Origin: Cupriavidus campinensis
GTDB taxonomy: Bacteria; Pseudomonadota; Gammaproteobacteria; Burkholderiales; Burkholderiaceae
Reading direction: 5' to 3'
Assembly (NCBI RefSeq): GCF_905397395.1
Contig: NZ_CAJPVH010000045.1
Span: forward strand, 1-46,573
Length of the DNA: 46,573 nucleotides
Shown: positions 1 to 7,919 of the stretch, piece after piece
Numbering within the stretch: the stretch's first letter is position 1
Layout: each line of letters starts with the position of its first letter
Program-made: the position numbers and the translations under genes
The notes under the pieces: model-generated
The model's input: only the letters and a program-made list of their open reading frames with translations
Databases searched by the model: none
What the model was told of the DNA's origin: nothing

Positions 1-187
1 TGGTGCCGGTGGTCGGCTCCAGGAATTTGGTAAGCAGGTTGAAGCAGGTCGTCTTGCCTGCGCCGTTGGGGCCGATCAATGCGTGGATCGAGCCGCGCCG
101 CACCTGCAGGTTGACGTCGCTAACCGCCGTGAACCCCTTGAATTCCTTCGTGAGGTTCTTCGTTTCCAGGATGATTTCCTGATTCAT
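1..187 (-). CDS. livG: Branched-chain amino acid ABC transporter ATP-binding protein, LivG type (partial, N-terminus only)
   Basis: Only the first 62 residues are present; the gene runs off the left edge. It begins MNQEIILETKNLTKEFKGF and contains the Walker A motif GPNGAGKT at about residues 42-49, followed by CFNLLTKFLEPTTGT. The T-x-x-F-N-L-L-T pattern after the P-loop is typical of the LivG subfamily, which powers branched-chain amino acid (or related amide) import at the inner membrane. The start is supported by AGGAG a few bases upstream. Family is solid; substrate is not visible because the other subunits lie outside the window. Confidence 0.85.
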   Translation of the reverse strand, partial: MNQEIILETKNLTKEFKGFTAVSDVNLQVRRGSIHALIGPNGAGKTTCFNLLTKFLEPTTGT

Positions 188-533
188 AGTCTCCTGCCCG
201 CCCTCTTGCTGCGATACCGGGTTGTGCCCGGCACTGACAATGGTTCGAACTCCGGCGCTTTGTCGCCATGTTTGCCGCGTTATAGGTGTCTGGAAGCGGC
301 GCGGCTGCCGCAATATCCGGGTGGCTCAACCGCCCTGAAGTGCAGGCGGGAGCACCGTATATCGGCGACTATTGTGTGCGTCTGCTGCGTCGCAAAACAT
401 CGGGGTTTGCACTAAGCATAAGACATGCAGGAATCGTCACGTTTGGCCATGTCTGGCCCACGCTGACACGGGTTGGCGGCGGGTGGCGGCGGGTTGGAGG
501 CAGGGGGGCGGCAGCTTGCCGCCCCCCCGCACA
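188..533. other. Intergenic region of 346 bp
   Basis: No credible gene is visible: frames crossing it are arginine/alanine-rich shadows. It holds a strong GC hairpin near the end of the GMC oxidoreductase gene (503-527), a G-rich run with GGCGGGT repeats (about 475-495), and a more AT-rich half near the livG-like start where a promoter would be expected. A weak TTGCGA/AATAGT pair on the minus strand near 370-395 is the best candidate and is not convincing. Confidence 0.5.
503..527 (-). terminator. GC-rich hairpin after the GMC oxidoreductase gene
   Basis: GGGGGGCGGCA (503-513) pairs with TGCCGCCCCCC (517-527) across a 3-base loop, seven bases past the stop codon of the minus-strand oxidoreductase gene. 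No U tract follows on the minus strand, so it may stabilise the 3' end or act only as a weak terminator. Confidence 0.4.
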
Positions 534-2213
534 TCACGCCACGGGAATACCCGAAGGTGTGTCCGCCAACGCCTGCACCACAGCGCCGCCGCTGGCGCGC
601 AGCTTGCGATCCTCGCGGATCATGTCGCTGGCGCGCTCGGCGATCATGATCGTCGGCGAGTTGGTGTTGCCCGACGTGATCAGCGGCATGACGGACGCGT
701 CCACCACGCGCAGCCCGGCGATGCCGCGCACGCGCAGGCGGTTGTCCACCACGGCGTCCGGATCGTCGGCGCTGCCCATGCGGCAGGTGCCCACCGGATG
801 GAAGATGGTCGTGCCGATGGCGCCGGCGGCCTCGGCCAGCTGCTCGTCCGTCTCGAACGCGGCGCCGGGCAGCCATTCCTGGGGCTTGTACGGCGCCAGC
901 GCCGGGGAGGCGACGATGCGCCGCGTCAGGCGCAGCGAGTCGGCGGCCACCTTGCGGTCCTCCTCGGTGGAGAGGTAGTTGGGGGCGATGGCCGGTGCGC
1001 GCCGGAAATCGGCGTCTTCTATATGTACGCTGCCGCGCGAGGTGGGCCGCAGGTTGCACACGCTGGCCGTGAAGGCGTTAAACGCGTGGAGCGGATCGCC
1101 GAACTTGTCGAGCGACAGCGGCTGCACGTGGTATTCAAGGTTCGGCCGCGTGTAGCTGGGGTCGCTGCGCGCGAACGCGCCGAGCTGCGACGGCGCCATG
1201 CTCATCGGCCCGCTCTGGTTGAACGCGTACTGGAGGCCGATGCCAACCTTGCCCCACCAGCGCGCCACGCGCGTGTTCAGCGTGCGCACGCCGTCCACCT
1301 TCATCACCGCGCGCAGTTGCAGGTGATCTTGCAGGTTCTCGCCCACGCCCGGCAGCGCCTGCCGCACGCGGATGCCGAGCGATTGCAGCCGCTCCGGCTG
1401 GCCGATGCCGGACAGCTCCAGCAGCTGGGGCGAATTGATCGCGCCCGAGGCCAGGATCACCTCCTCGGTGACGCGCGCCTCGCGGTTCTGCCCGCCGCCG
1501 ACGAACTGCACGCCAGTGCAGCGGCGCCCGTCGGGGCCGTCGAAGGTCAGCGCGCTGACCTGCGCCCCGGTGACGATGGTCAGGTTGGGCCGGTCCGAGG
1601 CGCGCCGCAGGAAGGCCTTGGCCGTGTTCCAGCGAATGCCGCGCCGCTGGTTGACCTCGAAATAGCCCACGCCGAAGTTGTCGCCACGGTTGAAATCGTC
1701 GGTACGGGGGATGCCGGCCTGCTCGGCCGCGTCGATAAATCGTTCGAGGATGTCCCAGCGCAGCCGCTGGGCCTCCACCCGCCATTCGCCGCCGGCGCCG
1801 TGGAAGGCGTTGGCGCCGCGATAGTGGTCTTCGCTGCGCCGGAACAGCGGCAGCACGTTGTCCCAGCGCCAGCCGTCGTCCCCGGCAATGCGCGCCCAGT
1901 CGTCATAGTCCTCGCACTGGCCGCGCATATAGATCATGCCGTTGATGGACGAACTGCCGCCCAGCACGCGCCCACGCGGGTAGCCCAGCGAGCGGCCGTT
2001 GAGCCCCGGCTCCGCCACGGTGCGGTACATCCAGTCCGTGCGCGGGTTGCCGATGCAGTACAGGTAGCCCACCGGAATATGAATCCAGTGATAGTCGTCC
2101 TTGCCGCCCGCCTCCAGCAGCAGCACGTTGACGTCGGCGTCCTGCGTCAAGCGGTTGGCCAGCACGCAGCCGGCTGAACCGGCGCCCACGATGATGTAGT
2201 CGTACGTCTCCAT
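534..2213 (-). CDS. GMC-family FAD oxidoreductase (choline/alcohol dehydrogenase type)
   Basis: A 559-residue protein, the usual length for this family. The N-terminal Rossmann motif GAGSAG (about residues 11-16) binds FAD. PRGRVLGGSSSINGMIYMRG (about 79-98) is the first GMC signature, and ASGAINSPQLLELSGIG (about 255-271) is the second. The C-terminal FHPVGTCRMG carries the conserved His of the active site, with a later Asn in SGNTNSP. Such enzymes oxidise alcohols (choline, aliphatic or polyethylene-glycol alcohols) with FAD; the substrate cannot be read from sequence. It lies 90 bp downstream of the hydrolase gene on the same strand, so the two may be co-transcribed. Confidence 0.93.
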   Translation of the reverse strand: METYDYIIVGAGSAGCVLANRLTQDADVNVLLLEAGGKDDYHWIHIPVGYLYCIGNPRTDWMYRTVAEPGLNGRSLGYPRGRVLGGSSSINGMIYMRGQCEDYDDWARIAGDDGWRWDNVLPLFRRSEDHYRGANAFHGAGGEWRVEAQRLRWDILERFIDAAEQAGIPRTDDFNRGDNFGVGYFEVNQRRGIRWNTAKAFLRRASDRPNLTIVTGAQVSALTFDGPDGRRCTGVQFVGGGQNREARVTEEVILASGAINSPQLLELSGIGQPERLQSLGIRVRQALPGVGENLQDHLQLRAVMKVDGVRTLNTRVARWWGKVGIGLQYAFNQSGPMSMAPSQLGAFARSDPSYTRPNLEYHVQPLSLDKFGDPLHAFNAFTASVCNLRPTSRGSVHIEDADFRRAPAIAPNYLSTEEDRKVAADSLRLTRRIVASPALAPYKPQEWLPGAAFETDEQLAEAAGAIGTTIFHPVGTCRMGSADDPDAVVDNRLRVRGIAGLRVVDASVMPLITSGNTNSPTIMIAERASDMIREDRKLRASGGAVVQALADTPSGIPVA

Positions 2214-2303
2214 AGTCCCTGGCTAGTCCTTCAATGCGCCCCGGCATATCGGTTTTATTATCGGAATGCCACGGATCATCGCACGACTCGGACCCTGCCG
2301 GCG

Positions 2304-3275
2304 TCAGGGCTTTGCCTGAGTCGCCGCGCCCGCCCCCGCCACGGCAGCTTCCTCCAGATGCCGCCGCAGCCAGCCGGACAGCCCCGCGAACACCTCGCTG
2401 CGCAACGGCTCGGCCTCGTTGAAGATCTCGTGATAGCCGTTGTCGAACCAGACCATTTCGCGCAGGTCCTCGGGCGCGTTGTCGTGAAAGGTGCGGCTGC
2501 CGGCGGGATCGACGATCCGGTCCGCGCCGCCCACCAGCATCAGCGTGGGCGCCTCCAGCCGGGGCGCGTCGGCCTGCGCCTGGGCAATGCCGTGGAGCAT
2601 CGTCTCCAGCACGCCAGCGCTGATGGTGCCCTGCACCAATGGATCGGTGCGATAGGCACGCACCACCTCCGGGTCGTGCGACAGTAGCCGCGCGTCGATC
2701 GGATTCGGCACGCGCAGCCGGGGCGCCAGCGCCAGCAGCAGCCGGTGCGCGGTCATCATGCCGCTGGAGATGCGCAGCGCCAGCGCCGGCGAGGACAGGA
2801 TCAGCGCGCGGATCGGCCGCACGCGCGCCGTGGCCAGCCGCGCCGCCACCAGCCCGCCCATGCTGTGGCCGAGCACGATCGGCAATTCGTTCCATTGGCG
2901 CACGGCGGCGTCGTGGATCTCGGCGAGGTCATCCACATAGATGTCGGCGTGCGGCACGACCATGCGCGGACCGCCGCTGGCGCCATGGCCGCGATGATCA
3001 TAGGCGCGCACCCGCAGGCCGAGCCCGCACAGCAGCGCCACCACGTGCGGGTAGCGCCCGCTGTGCTCGGCCAGGCCGTGTACCAGCAGCAGCGTGCCGA
3101 GCGGCTCGGGGTAGCGGTTCGGGTCGGGCAGCCAGGTGCGCACCAGCAGCTCGGTGCCGTCGCGCATGCGCTGGCGGGTCTCGGCCGGGGCGATGCCGGG
3201 GCGCTGCGCAGCTTCGGTGCCGGGCCGCTCGTCCACGCCGTCCATATCGTCCGTGCTCATGAGAGGTTCGTCCAT
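2304..3275 (-). CDS. Alpha/beta hydrolase, monoacylglycerol lipase / lysophospholipase-like
   Basis: A 323-residue serine hydrolase. LLVHGLAEHSGRY is the oxyanion-hole region, GHSMGG is the nucleophile elbow with the catalytic Ser, GGADRIVD supplies the acidic residue and GYHEIFNE supplies the His. This pattern (HGxxEHSGRY, GHSMGG, YHE) is characteristic of Hydrolase_4/monoacylglycerol lipases. The start at 3275 is chosen because AGGAGAC precedes it at proper spacing; the frame stays open 68 codons further upstream but that stretch overlaps cueR and looks non-coding. It follows copA-cueR on the same strand after 58 bp, so read-through from the copper promoter is possible, although its function has no obvious link to copper. 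Confidence 0.9.
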   Translation of the reverse strand: MDEPLMSTDDMDGVDERPGTEAAQRPGIAPAETRQRMRDGTELLVRTWLPDPNRYPEPLGTLLLVHGLAEHSGRYPHVVALLCGLGLRVRAYDHRGHGASGGPRMVVPHADIYVDDLAEIHDAAVRQWNELPIVLGHSMGGLVAARLATARVRPIRALILSSPALALRISSGMMTAHRLLLALAPRLRVPNPIDARLLSHDPEVVRAYRTDPLVQGTISAGVLETMLHGIAQAQADAPRLEAPTLMLVGGADRIVDPAGSRTFHDNAPEDLREMVWFDNGYHEIFNEAEPLRSEVFAGLSGWLRRHLEEAAVAGAGAATQAKP

Positions 3276-3333
3276 CGCTTGTCTCCTGATTGGTACGCCT
3301 GCTTCTTCTTGTGGGAATGCTTGCGGCGCGCGG

Positions 3334-3762
3334 TCAGCGGTGACAGCTCGCACAATCCTTGAAATCATCGCCGGCGGCGCTCGCCATGTCCGCCAGGATG
3401 GGGCAGTCGGGGCGATCATCGCCACTGCAGGATTCGGCCAGCGCACGCAGCGTGTCTCGCATGGCAGCCAGTTCGGCAATCCGCACTTCGAGATCCGCCA
3501 CGTGCTTCAGGGTCAGCGCCTTGACGTCCGCGCTGGCCCGCGCGCGGTCGTGCCAGAGCGACAGCAGCCCGCGAATCTCGTCGAGCGAGAATCCCAGATT
3601 ACGGGCCCGCCGCACGAAGCGCAAGGTGTGCACCGCGCGGTCGTCGTAGCGCCGGTAGCCGCCCTCGGAACGCGGCGGCGCCTCCACCAGGCCGATCGAT
3701 TCATAGTGGCGGATCATCTTGGCCGTCACGCCAGAGGCCGCCGCCGCTTCTCCGATATTCAT
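3334..3762 (-). CDS. cueR: Cu(I)-responsive MerR-family regulator CueR
   Basis: A 142-residue MerR-type activator. The N-terminal winged helix (MNIGEAAAASGVTAKMIRHY) is followed by the dimerisation helix and a metal-binding loop with Cys112 and Cys120 (C-SGDDRPD-C), the two-cysteine spacing known to bind Cu(I) in CueR. Two extra cysteines (C137, C140) near the C-terminus resemble the tail seen in several proteobacterial CueR proteins. The start codon overlaps the copA stop in an ATGA junction, so the regulator is translationally coupled behind its target. MerR-type promoters with 19-bp spacers lie upstream of copA and copZ, which supports the assignment. Confidence 0.93.
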   Translation of the reverse strand: MNIGEAAAASGVTAKMIRHYESIGLVEAPPRSEGGYRRYDDRAVHTLRFVRRARNLGFSLDEIRGLLSLWHDRARASADVKALTLKHVADLEVRIAELAAMRDTLRALAESCSGDDRPDCPILADMASAAGDDFKDCASCHR

Positions 3763-6050
3763 CGCGAACCCTCATCAGTGGATCGGCCAGCCGCCACACG
3801 CGCCACCCCTGCCCCCGCCGGATGCCAGCGGCGCAGCAGCAGCGCGTTGCCGACCACGCTTACGCTCGAGAACGCCATGGCGGCGCCCGCCACCACCGGG
3901 TTCAGCAACCCGGCGGCGGCCAGCGGAATGCCGATCACGTTGTAGATAAACGCCCAGAACAGATTCTGCCGAATCTTGCGCACGGTGCGATGCGACACGG
4001 CGAGCGCATCGGCCACCAGGGCGGGGTCGCCGCGCATCAGCGTGATGCCGGCGGCGTGCATCGCCACGTCGGTGCCGGTAGACATGGCAATGCCCACGTC
4101 GGCGGCGGCCAGCGCGGGGGCATCGTTGATGCCGTCGCCCACCATCGCCACCACGGCGGCGCCATCGCGCTTGAGCGCGGTCACGCGCGCGGCCTTGGCC
4201 TCGGGCAGCACCTCGGCCTGGAACGCGTCGAGACCGAGCGCGCGGGCGACCTGCGCGGCGGCGCCGGGGTTGTCGCCGGTCAGCATCACGGTGCGGATGC
4301 CCGCCGCGCGGAGCCGCGCGATGGCCTGCGCGGCACCCGGCTTCAGGGCATCGCCGAACGCGACGAGGCCGGCCACGCGCCCGTCCGCCATCAGCCAGGA
4401 CACCGTGCGGCCCTCGCCACGCAGGCGCTCGGCTTCAGCCTGGAGCGGGCCGGCGTCGGCGTGCAGCTCTGCGCGCAACACGTCGCTGCCCAGTTGCAGC
4501 GGCTGGCCATCCACTACCCCGGCGATACCGCGCCCCGGCAGCGCACGGACCTCGCTCGCCGGCAGGGGCGCGATACCACGCGCGGCGGCTGCGGCCAGCA
4601 CGGCGCGGGCCAGCGGATGCTCGCTGCCGGATTGCAGCGCCGCCAGACGCGCCAGCAGCGCGGCTTCGTCCCCATCGGCGGCGATCAGCGCCACCACATC
4701 GGGCTTGCCGACGGTGAGCGTGCCAGTCTTGTCGAAGGCAACCACCGACACGCGATGCGCCACCTCCAGCGCCTCCGCGTCCTTGATCAGGATGCCCGCG
4801 CGCGCGCCGGCGCCCGTGCCGGCCATGATCGCGGTGGGCGTGGCCAGCCCCAGCGCGCACGGGCAGGCGATGATGAGCACGGCCACCGCGTTGAGCATCG
4901 CGGCGGTCCAGTCGCCGCCCACCAGCCCCCAGCCAAGCAGCGTGGCCGCCGCCAGCGCCAGCACCACCGGCACGAACACCGCGCTGACCTGATCCACCAG
5001 CCGCTGGATCGGTGCCTTGGCGGCCTGCGCGTGCTCCACCATGCGGATGATGCGCGCCAGCACGGTCTCCGCGCCCACCGCCACGGTACGCGCCACCAGC
5101 AGCCCTTCGGCATTGATCGCCCCGCCGGTGAGGCGGTCTCCGGCGCGCTTCGGCACCGGCACGGATTCGCCGGTCAGCATCGATTCATCGACATGGCTGC
5201 TGCCTTCGATCACCTCGGCATCCACCGGGATGCGTTCGCCGGGACGCACGATGACCTCGTCGCCCACGCGCACGGCGGCCAGCGGCACGGTGGCTTCCAC
5301 GCCGTGGCGACGCACCTGCGCGGTGTCCGGCCGCAGCGCGGCCAGCGCGCGGATGGCGGCGGTGGTCTGGCGCTTGGCGCGCGTCTCCAGCCACTTGCCG
5401 AGCCGCACCAGCGTGATGACCACGGCGGCGCTCTCGAAATAGAAGTGCGGCATGGCGTCGTGCCCCGTCGACATCGCCATCTGCCACGTCTGCCACATCT
5501 GCCACAGCGACAGCCCGTACGCCGCAGACGTGCCGAGCGCCACCAGCAGGTCCATATTGCCGGCCCCGGCGCGCACGGCCTTCCAGCCGGCCTTGTAGAA
5601 ACGCCAGCCGAACACGAACTGCACCGGCGTGGCCAGCAGCCACTGCACCCAGCCGGGCAGCATCGTGTGGATGCCGAACCACCCGAGCACCATCGGCGCC
5701 ACCAGCGGCACGGACAGCGCGGCGGAGATCGCCACGGGCCACGGGCCGGACCAGAAATCGGCACGCTCCTCCCCCGCCGGGGCCGCCGCCTCGTCCGCCG
5801 GGACCAGCGTGGCCGCATAGCCGGCGCGCGAAACGGCATCGGCCAGCGCGGCTGCATCCACGGCGCCACGCTGCACCGTCACGGCAGCGCGCTCGGTGGC
5901 GAGATTGACCTGGGCATCCTCGACGCCGGGCACCGCGCGCAGCGCACGCTCCACCCGGCCCACGCATGACGCGCAGGTCATGTCGGCGATGTTCAGGTCG
6001 ATGGTGTCGCGCGGCCCTTCGGCGGCGATCAGGGCGGGTGTACTGGACAT
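3759..6050 (-). CDS. copA: Copper-exporting P1B-type ATPase CopA
   Basis: A 763-residue heavy-metal ATPase. One N-terminal heavy-metal-associated domain carries MTCASC (residues 24-29). Eight transmembrane segments are expected; the CPC metal site is at 396-398, the phosphorylated Asp at 440 in DKTGT, the HP dipeptide is in SGSEHPLARA, and the hinge is GDGINDAPAL. One HMA domain and CPC indicate Cu(I) export from the cytoplasm. TGES is present in the actuator domain. Transcription should come from the CueR-type promoter at 6092-6122, and the cueR gene overlaps its stop codon. Confidence 0.96.
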   Translation of the reverse strand: MSSTPALIAAEGPRDTIDLNIADMTCASCVGRVERALRAVPGVEDAQVNLATERAAVTVQRGAVDAAALADAVSRAGYAATLVPADEAAAPAGEERADFWSGPWPVAISAALSVPLVAPMVLGWFGIHTMLPGWVQWLLATPVQFVFGWRFYKAGWKAVRAGAGNMDLLVALGTSAAYGLSLWQMWQTWQMAMSTGHDAMPHFYFESAAVVITLVRLGKWLETRAKRQTTAAIRALAALRPDTAQVRRHGVEATVPLAAVRVGDEVIVRPGERIPVDAEVIEGSSHVDESMLTGESVPVPKRAGDRLTGGAINAEGLLVARTVAVGAETVLARIIRMVEHAQAAKAPIQRLVDQVSAVFVPVVLALAAATLLGWGLVGGDWTAAMLNAVAVLIIACPCALGLATPTAIMAGTGAGARAGILIKDAEALEVAHRVSVVAFDKTGTLTVGKPDVVALIAADGDEAALLARLAALQSGSEHPLARAVLAAAAARGIAPLPASEVRALPGRGIAGVVDGQPLQLGSDVLRAELHADAGPLQAEAERLRGEGRTVSWLMADGRVAGLVAFGDALKPGAAQAIARLRAAGIRTVMLTGDNPGAAAQVARALGLDAFQAEVLPEAKAARVTALKRDGAAVVAMVGDGINDAPALAAADVGIAMSTGTDVAMHAAGITLMRGDPALVADALAVSHRTVRKIRQNLFWAFIYNVIGIPLAAAGLLNPVVAGAAMAFSSVSVVGNALLLRRWHPAGAGVARVAAGRSTDEGSR

Positions 6051-6091
6051 GACAGGAAAACTCCACGGGAGCCATCGATAGCGATGACTGC

Positions 6092-6122
6092 ACTGTGAAC
6101 CCTACCATCATTGGAAGGTCAA
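6092..6122 (-). promoter_or_regulatory. CueR-dependent promoter of copA
   Basis: Read on the minus strand, a -35 TTGACC (6117-6122) and a -10 CACAGT (6092-6097) are separated by exactly 19 bp. The spacer together with the end of the -35 gives ACCTTCC...GGTAGGGT, an imperfect dyad. Long 19-20 bp spacers with a central dyad are the hallmark of MerR-family promoters, and ACCTTCC is the known CueR half-site. Confidence 0.85.
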
Positions 6123-6147
6123 GGTCTTTGCGCGCCGTGAAAAGCGC

Positions 6148-6178
6148 TTGCGCTTCCCATGGTGGGAAGGTTCACACT
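6148..6178 (+). promoter_or_regulatory. CueR-dependent promoter of copZ
   Basis: TTGCGC (6148-6153) and CACACT (6173-6178) are separated by 19 bp. The spacer holds the dyad CTTCCCATGGTGGGAAG. The layout is the same as the facing copA promoter, so both directions should respond to Cu(I)-CueR. Confidence 0.82.
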
Positions 6179-6220
6179 CAAGCTATCCGTCATGGATGTC
6201 ATTGATCCCGGAGTTCCAAA

Positions 6221-6418
6221 ATGATCCAGTTCCAAGTCGAAGGCATGTCCTGCAACCATTGCGTCCGCGCCATCACCCAGGCCGTCCAGTCCGTAGACCC
6301 CGCCGCCCGCGTCACGGCCGATGTGCCGACGCAGGCGGTCCAGGTGGAATCGGGAGCGGATCGCCAGGCGCTGCGGCAGGCGATCGAAGGGGCGGGGTAT
6401 CCGGTGAAGGCGGAGTGA
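6221..6418 (+). CDS. copZ: Copper chaperone CopZ (HMA-domain protein)
   Basis: A 65-residue single heavy-metal-associated domain. The Cu(I)-binding motif MSCNHC is at residues 9-14, and the C-terminal GAGYPV is typical of the fold. GGAG sits 7-10 bases before the ATG. It would carry Cu(I) in the cytoplasm to CopA, which is encoded divergently. The dedicated CueR-type promoter upstream supports this role. Confidence 0.92.
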   Translation: MIQFQVEGMSCNHCVRAITQAVQSVDPAARVTADVPTQAVQVESGADRQALRQAIEGAGYPVKAE

Positions 6419-6515
6419 ATCGGGCGCCATTTTGTGTTGCGCCTAAATCATCGCAATTTCAGCGTATGGGCATAGCCGGATCGCAACCCGTCATATAGAT
6501 TCCGTGGTCGGTGTC

Positions 6516-7208
6516 ATGGACCGGCCGACGCGGCGCGAGATACTGCGGCCCAAGTGGAAGGCCGTCGAGATCATTCAGGCAAGGCACCCCAGCCCCGCCG
6601 TGGCGCCCCCTGTCCCGGCCTATCTGCTGGCAACGAAGGTGCGCATGCAGCTCTTCACCTTGTCCGGCGAGCCCGTCGATGTCCCGCCGTTTGACAGGAT
6701 CGAGGTCCTGCACGACTTCTTCGTTTCCCTGCGCCCCGGTCTGATGCTGTGGAAAACAACGGATCTGCAGGCCAAAACCTGCATGCTCTACAGCATGGGT
6801 TTCCGGCCGCTGCTCCGCACTCCCATGCCGCTCGACGTTTTCGGCAAATGTCCGGCTGAGTATTTCAAGAAATACTCCAGCTTCGCATTCACCGACACGG
6901 CGGAAAAGAGTCGGATATACCGCAAGGACCTTGCCGGTCCCGAAGGTCTGCTGCTTCCGACCGCCGCGAATATCGACGGCACCATCGTTTTCCGTTATGA
7001 AGACGGCTCTCTGGTCTTGAGGCGGCGTCGCGGTGGACCGCTGGAATATCGCCTGGTCAATGCCGCCGCACAGGATGTCCAGGGCGCAAGTTTCAGTAGA
7101 TTCCGACGGTTTGGCCGTCGCCCTCTGGTCCTGCATGAGGGGAGATGGCGGACCCTCAATCCTGACGGCACCCTCAGTTCACGGCTCTTGTTCAGGTTCA
7201 GTTCCTGA
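6516..7208 (+). CDS. Protein of unknown function
   Basis: About 230 residues from ATG 6516; a GTG at 6504 would add four. No domain is recognised. There is no signal peptide or membrane segment; the protein is basic, with an Arg-rich C-terminus (FSRFRRFGRRPLVL) and a hydrophobic patch around LHDFFVSLRPGLMLWKT. No clear ribosome binding site is seen. An overlapping minus-strand frame (6459-7136) is less protein-like, so the plus strand is preferred. The stop is followed within 25 bp by a bidirectional hairpin terminator. It sits between copZ and the ompW-remnant island and may belong to neither. Confidence 0.55.
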   Translation: MDRPTRREILRPKWKAVEIIQARHPSPAVAPPVPAYLLATKVRMQLFTLSGEPVDVPPFDRIEVLHDFFVSLRPGLMLWKTTDLQAKTCMLYSMGFRPLLRTPMPLDVFGKCPAEYFKKYSSFAFTDTAEKSRIYRKDLAGPEGLLLPTAANIDGTIVFRYEDGSLVLRRRRGGPLEYRLVNAAAQDVQGASFSRFRRFGRRPLVLHEGRWRTLNPDGTLSSRLLFRFSS

Positions 7209-7231
7209 CTGCATCGCGCGAACCCACCATG

Positions 7232-7255
7232 AAAAAAGGGCACCCTAGGGTGCCC
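7232..7255 (-). terminator. Rho-independent terminator (bidirectional)
   Basis: GGGCACCCTAGGGTGCCC (7238-7255) is an 18-bp perfect palindrome. Read on the minus strand it is followed by six T residues; on the plus strand by TTCTT. It can end transcription from the ompW/island side and also from the unknown gene at 6516-7208. It lies 20 bp past the ompW 3' remnant, so it was probably the original ompW terminator. Confidence 0.85.
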
Positions 7256-7275
7256 TTCTTGTCACATCAAGTCCG

Positions 7276-7325
7276 GATCAAACCAATTAGAACCCATACC
7301 CCACATTCAGGAAGGTAACGATCGG
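7276..7325 (-). repeat. Remnant copy of the ompW 3' end
   Basis: On the minus strand this segment encodes PIVTFLNVGYGF followed by a TAA stop, matching the PIVTFLNVGYRF end of the intact OmpW at 10933-11661. At DNA level about 43 of 50 positions match 10923-10971, including about 10 bp beyond the stop codon. There is no upstream coding sequence for it: nine bases further on lies the stop codon of an unrelated gene. It is therefore a detached gene tail, and it retains the terminator that intact ompW now lacks. Confidence 0.85.
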
Positions 7326-7335
7326 GCGCCAAGTC

Positions 7336-7914
7336 TCAAGGGCGGCGAATCGCAGCCTTTGGACAGTCATCCGGCCCACTCATCATACGGGCTGAACTGA
7401 GGGCGTTGACGAGTGCGTTTCTCGCCCTCACGACTTCGCGGTGGTATTTGGTCCGATTCTTCTTTCCAATATTTTCACCAAGCAAAGTATTGATCGAGAC
7501 AGTGTATTTTCCATTGGATGCAACAGCAACATAGCATTGTCCGCCGTATTGGGATTCTGCTCCCCTGCCGTCCATCCACAGATAGGAAAGCTCTCCAGTA
7601 GCGTGCGTCCTCGATATTTCGTCTTCGAGATTGTCTCGGTGAAGTGAGAAATCACGAGGTGCCCATCCGCATCGTGCCAGTAGGGAACGCCCTCCTCCTT
7701 CGTCGCGGCGCACCGATCGAGGTTGGCATTGCACACGGTGAATGTATCAACGATATGTGGAGCGCTACGGCGAGGAAGATGACGTGCTGCAAGAAGCGTC
7801 TTGATAGTGACCAGCATCGCTGGCGCGCGCCAAGGTAACGGCAGGGCTCATCGCCGAGGCTAGAACGATCACGGCGGCTGCCAACCTTGCATGGATGTTC
7901 CATCGATATGCCAC
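7336..7914 (-). pseudogene. Frameshifted gene for a small exported protein (possible second immunity protein)
   Basis: No single frame covers this stretch. A GTG at 7914, five bases past the previous gene, opens a frame with a signal-peptide-like start (IHARLAAAVIVLASAMSPAVTLARA) that stops near 7765. Protein-like sequence continues in another frame (DTFTVCNANLDRCAATKEEG, then VPYWHDADGHLVISHFTETI), and from about 7610 the first frame resumes with GRGAESQYGGQCYVAVASNG through to TGA at 7336. This reads as one gene of about 190 codons broken by at least two shifts. The hydrophobic run FLQHVIFLAVALHISLI in a third frame is an alternative signal peptide. Position behind the hydrolase and the immunity candidate suggests a similar role, but no family is recognised. 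Confidence 0.5.
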
Positions 7915-7919
7915 CAAGC

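Noticed and set aside
372..2177. 601-codon plus-strand frame opposite the GMC oxidoreductase
   Set aside because: Shadow frame; low-complexity composition and no start signal.
3822..5969. 715-codon plus-strand frame opposite copA
   Set aside because: Same composition bias; copA on the other strand carries every family motif.
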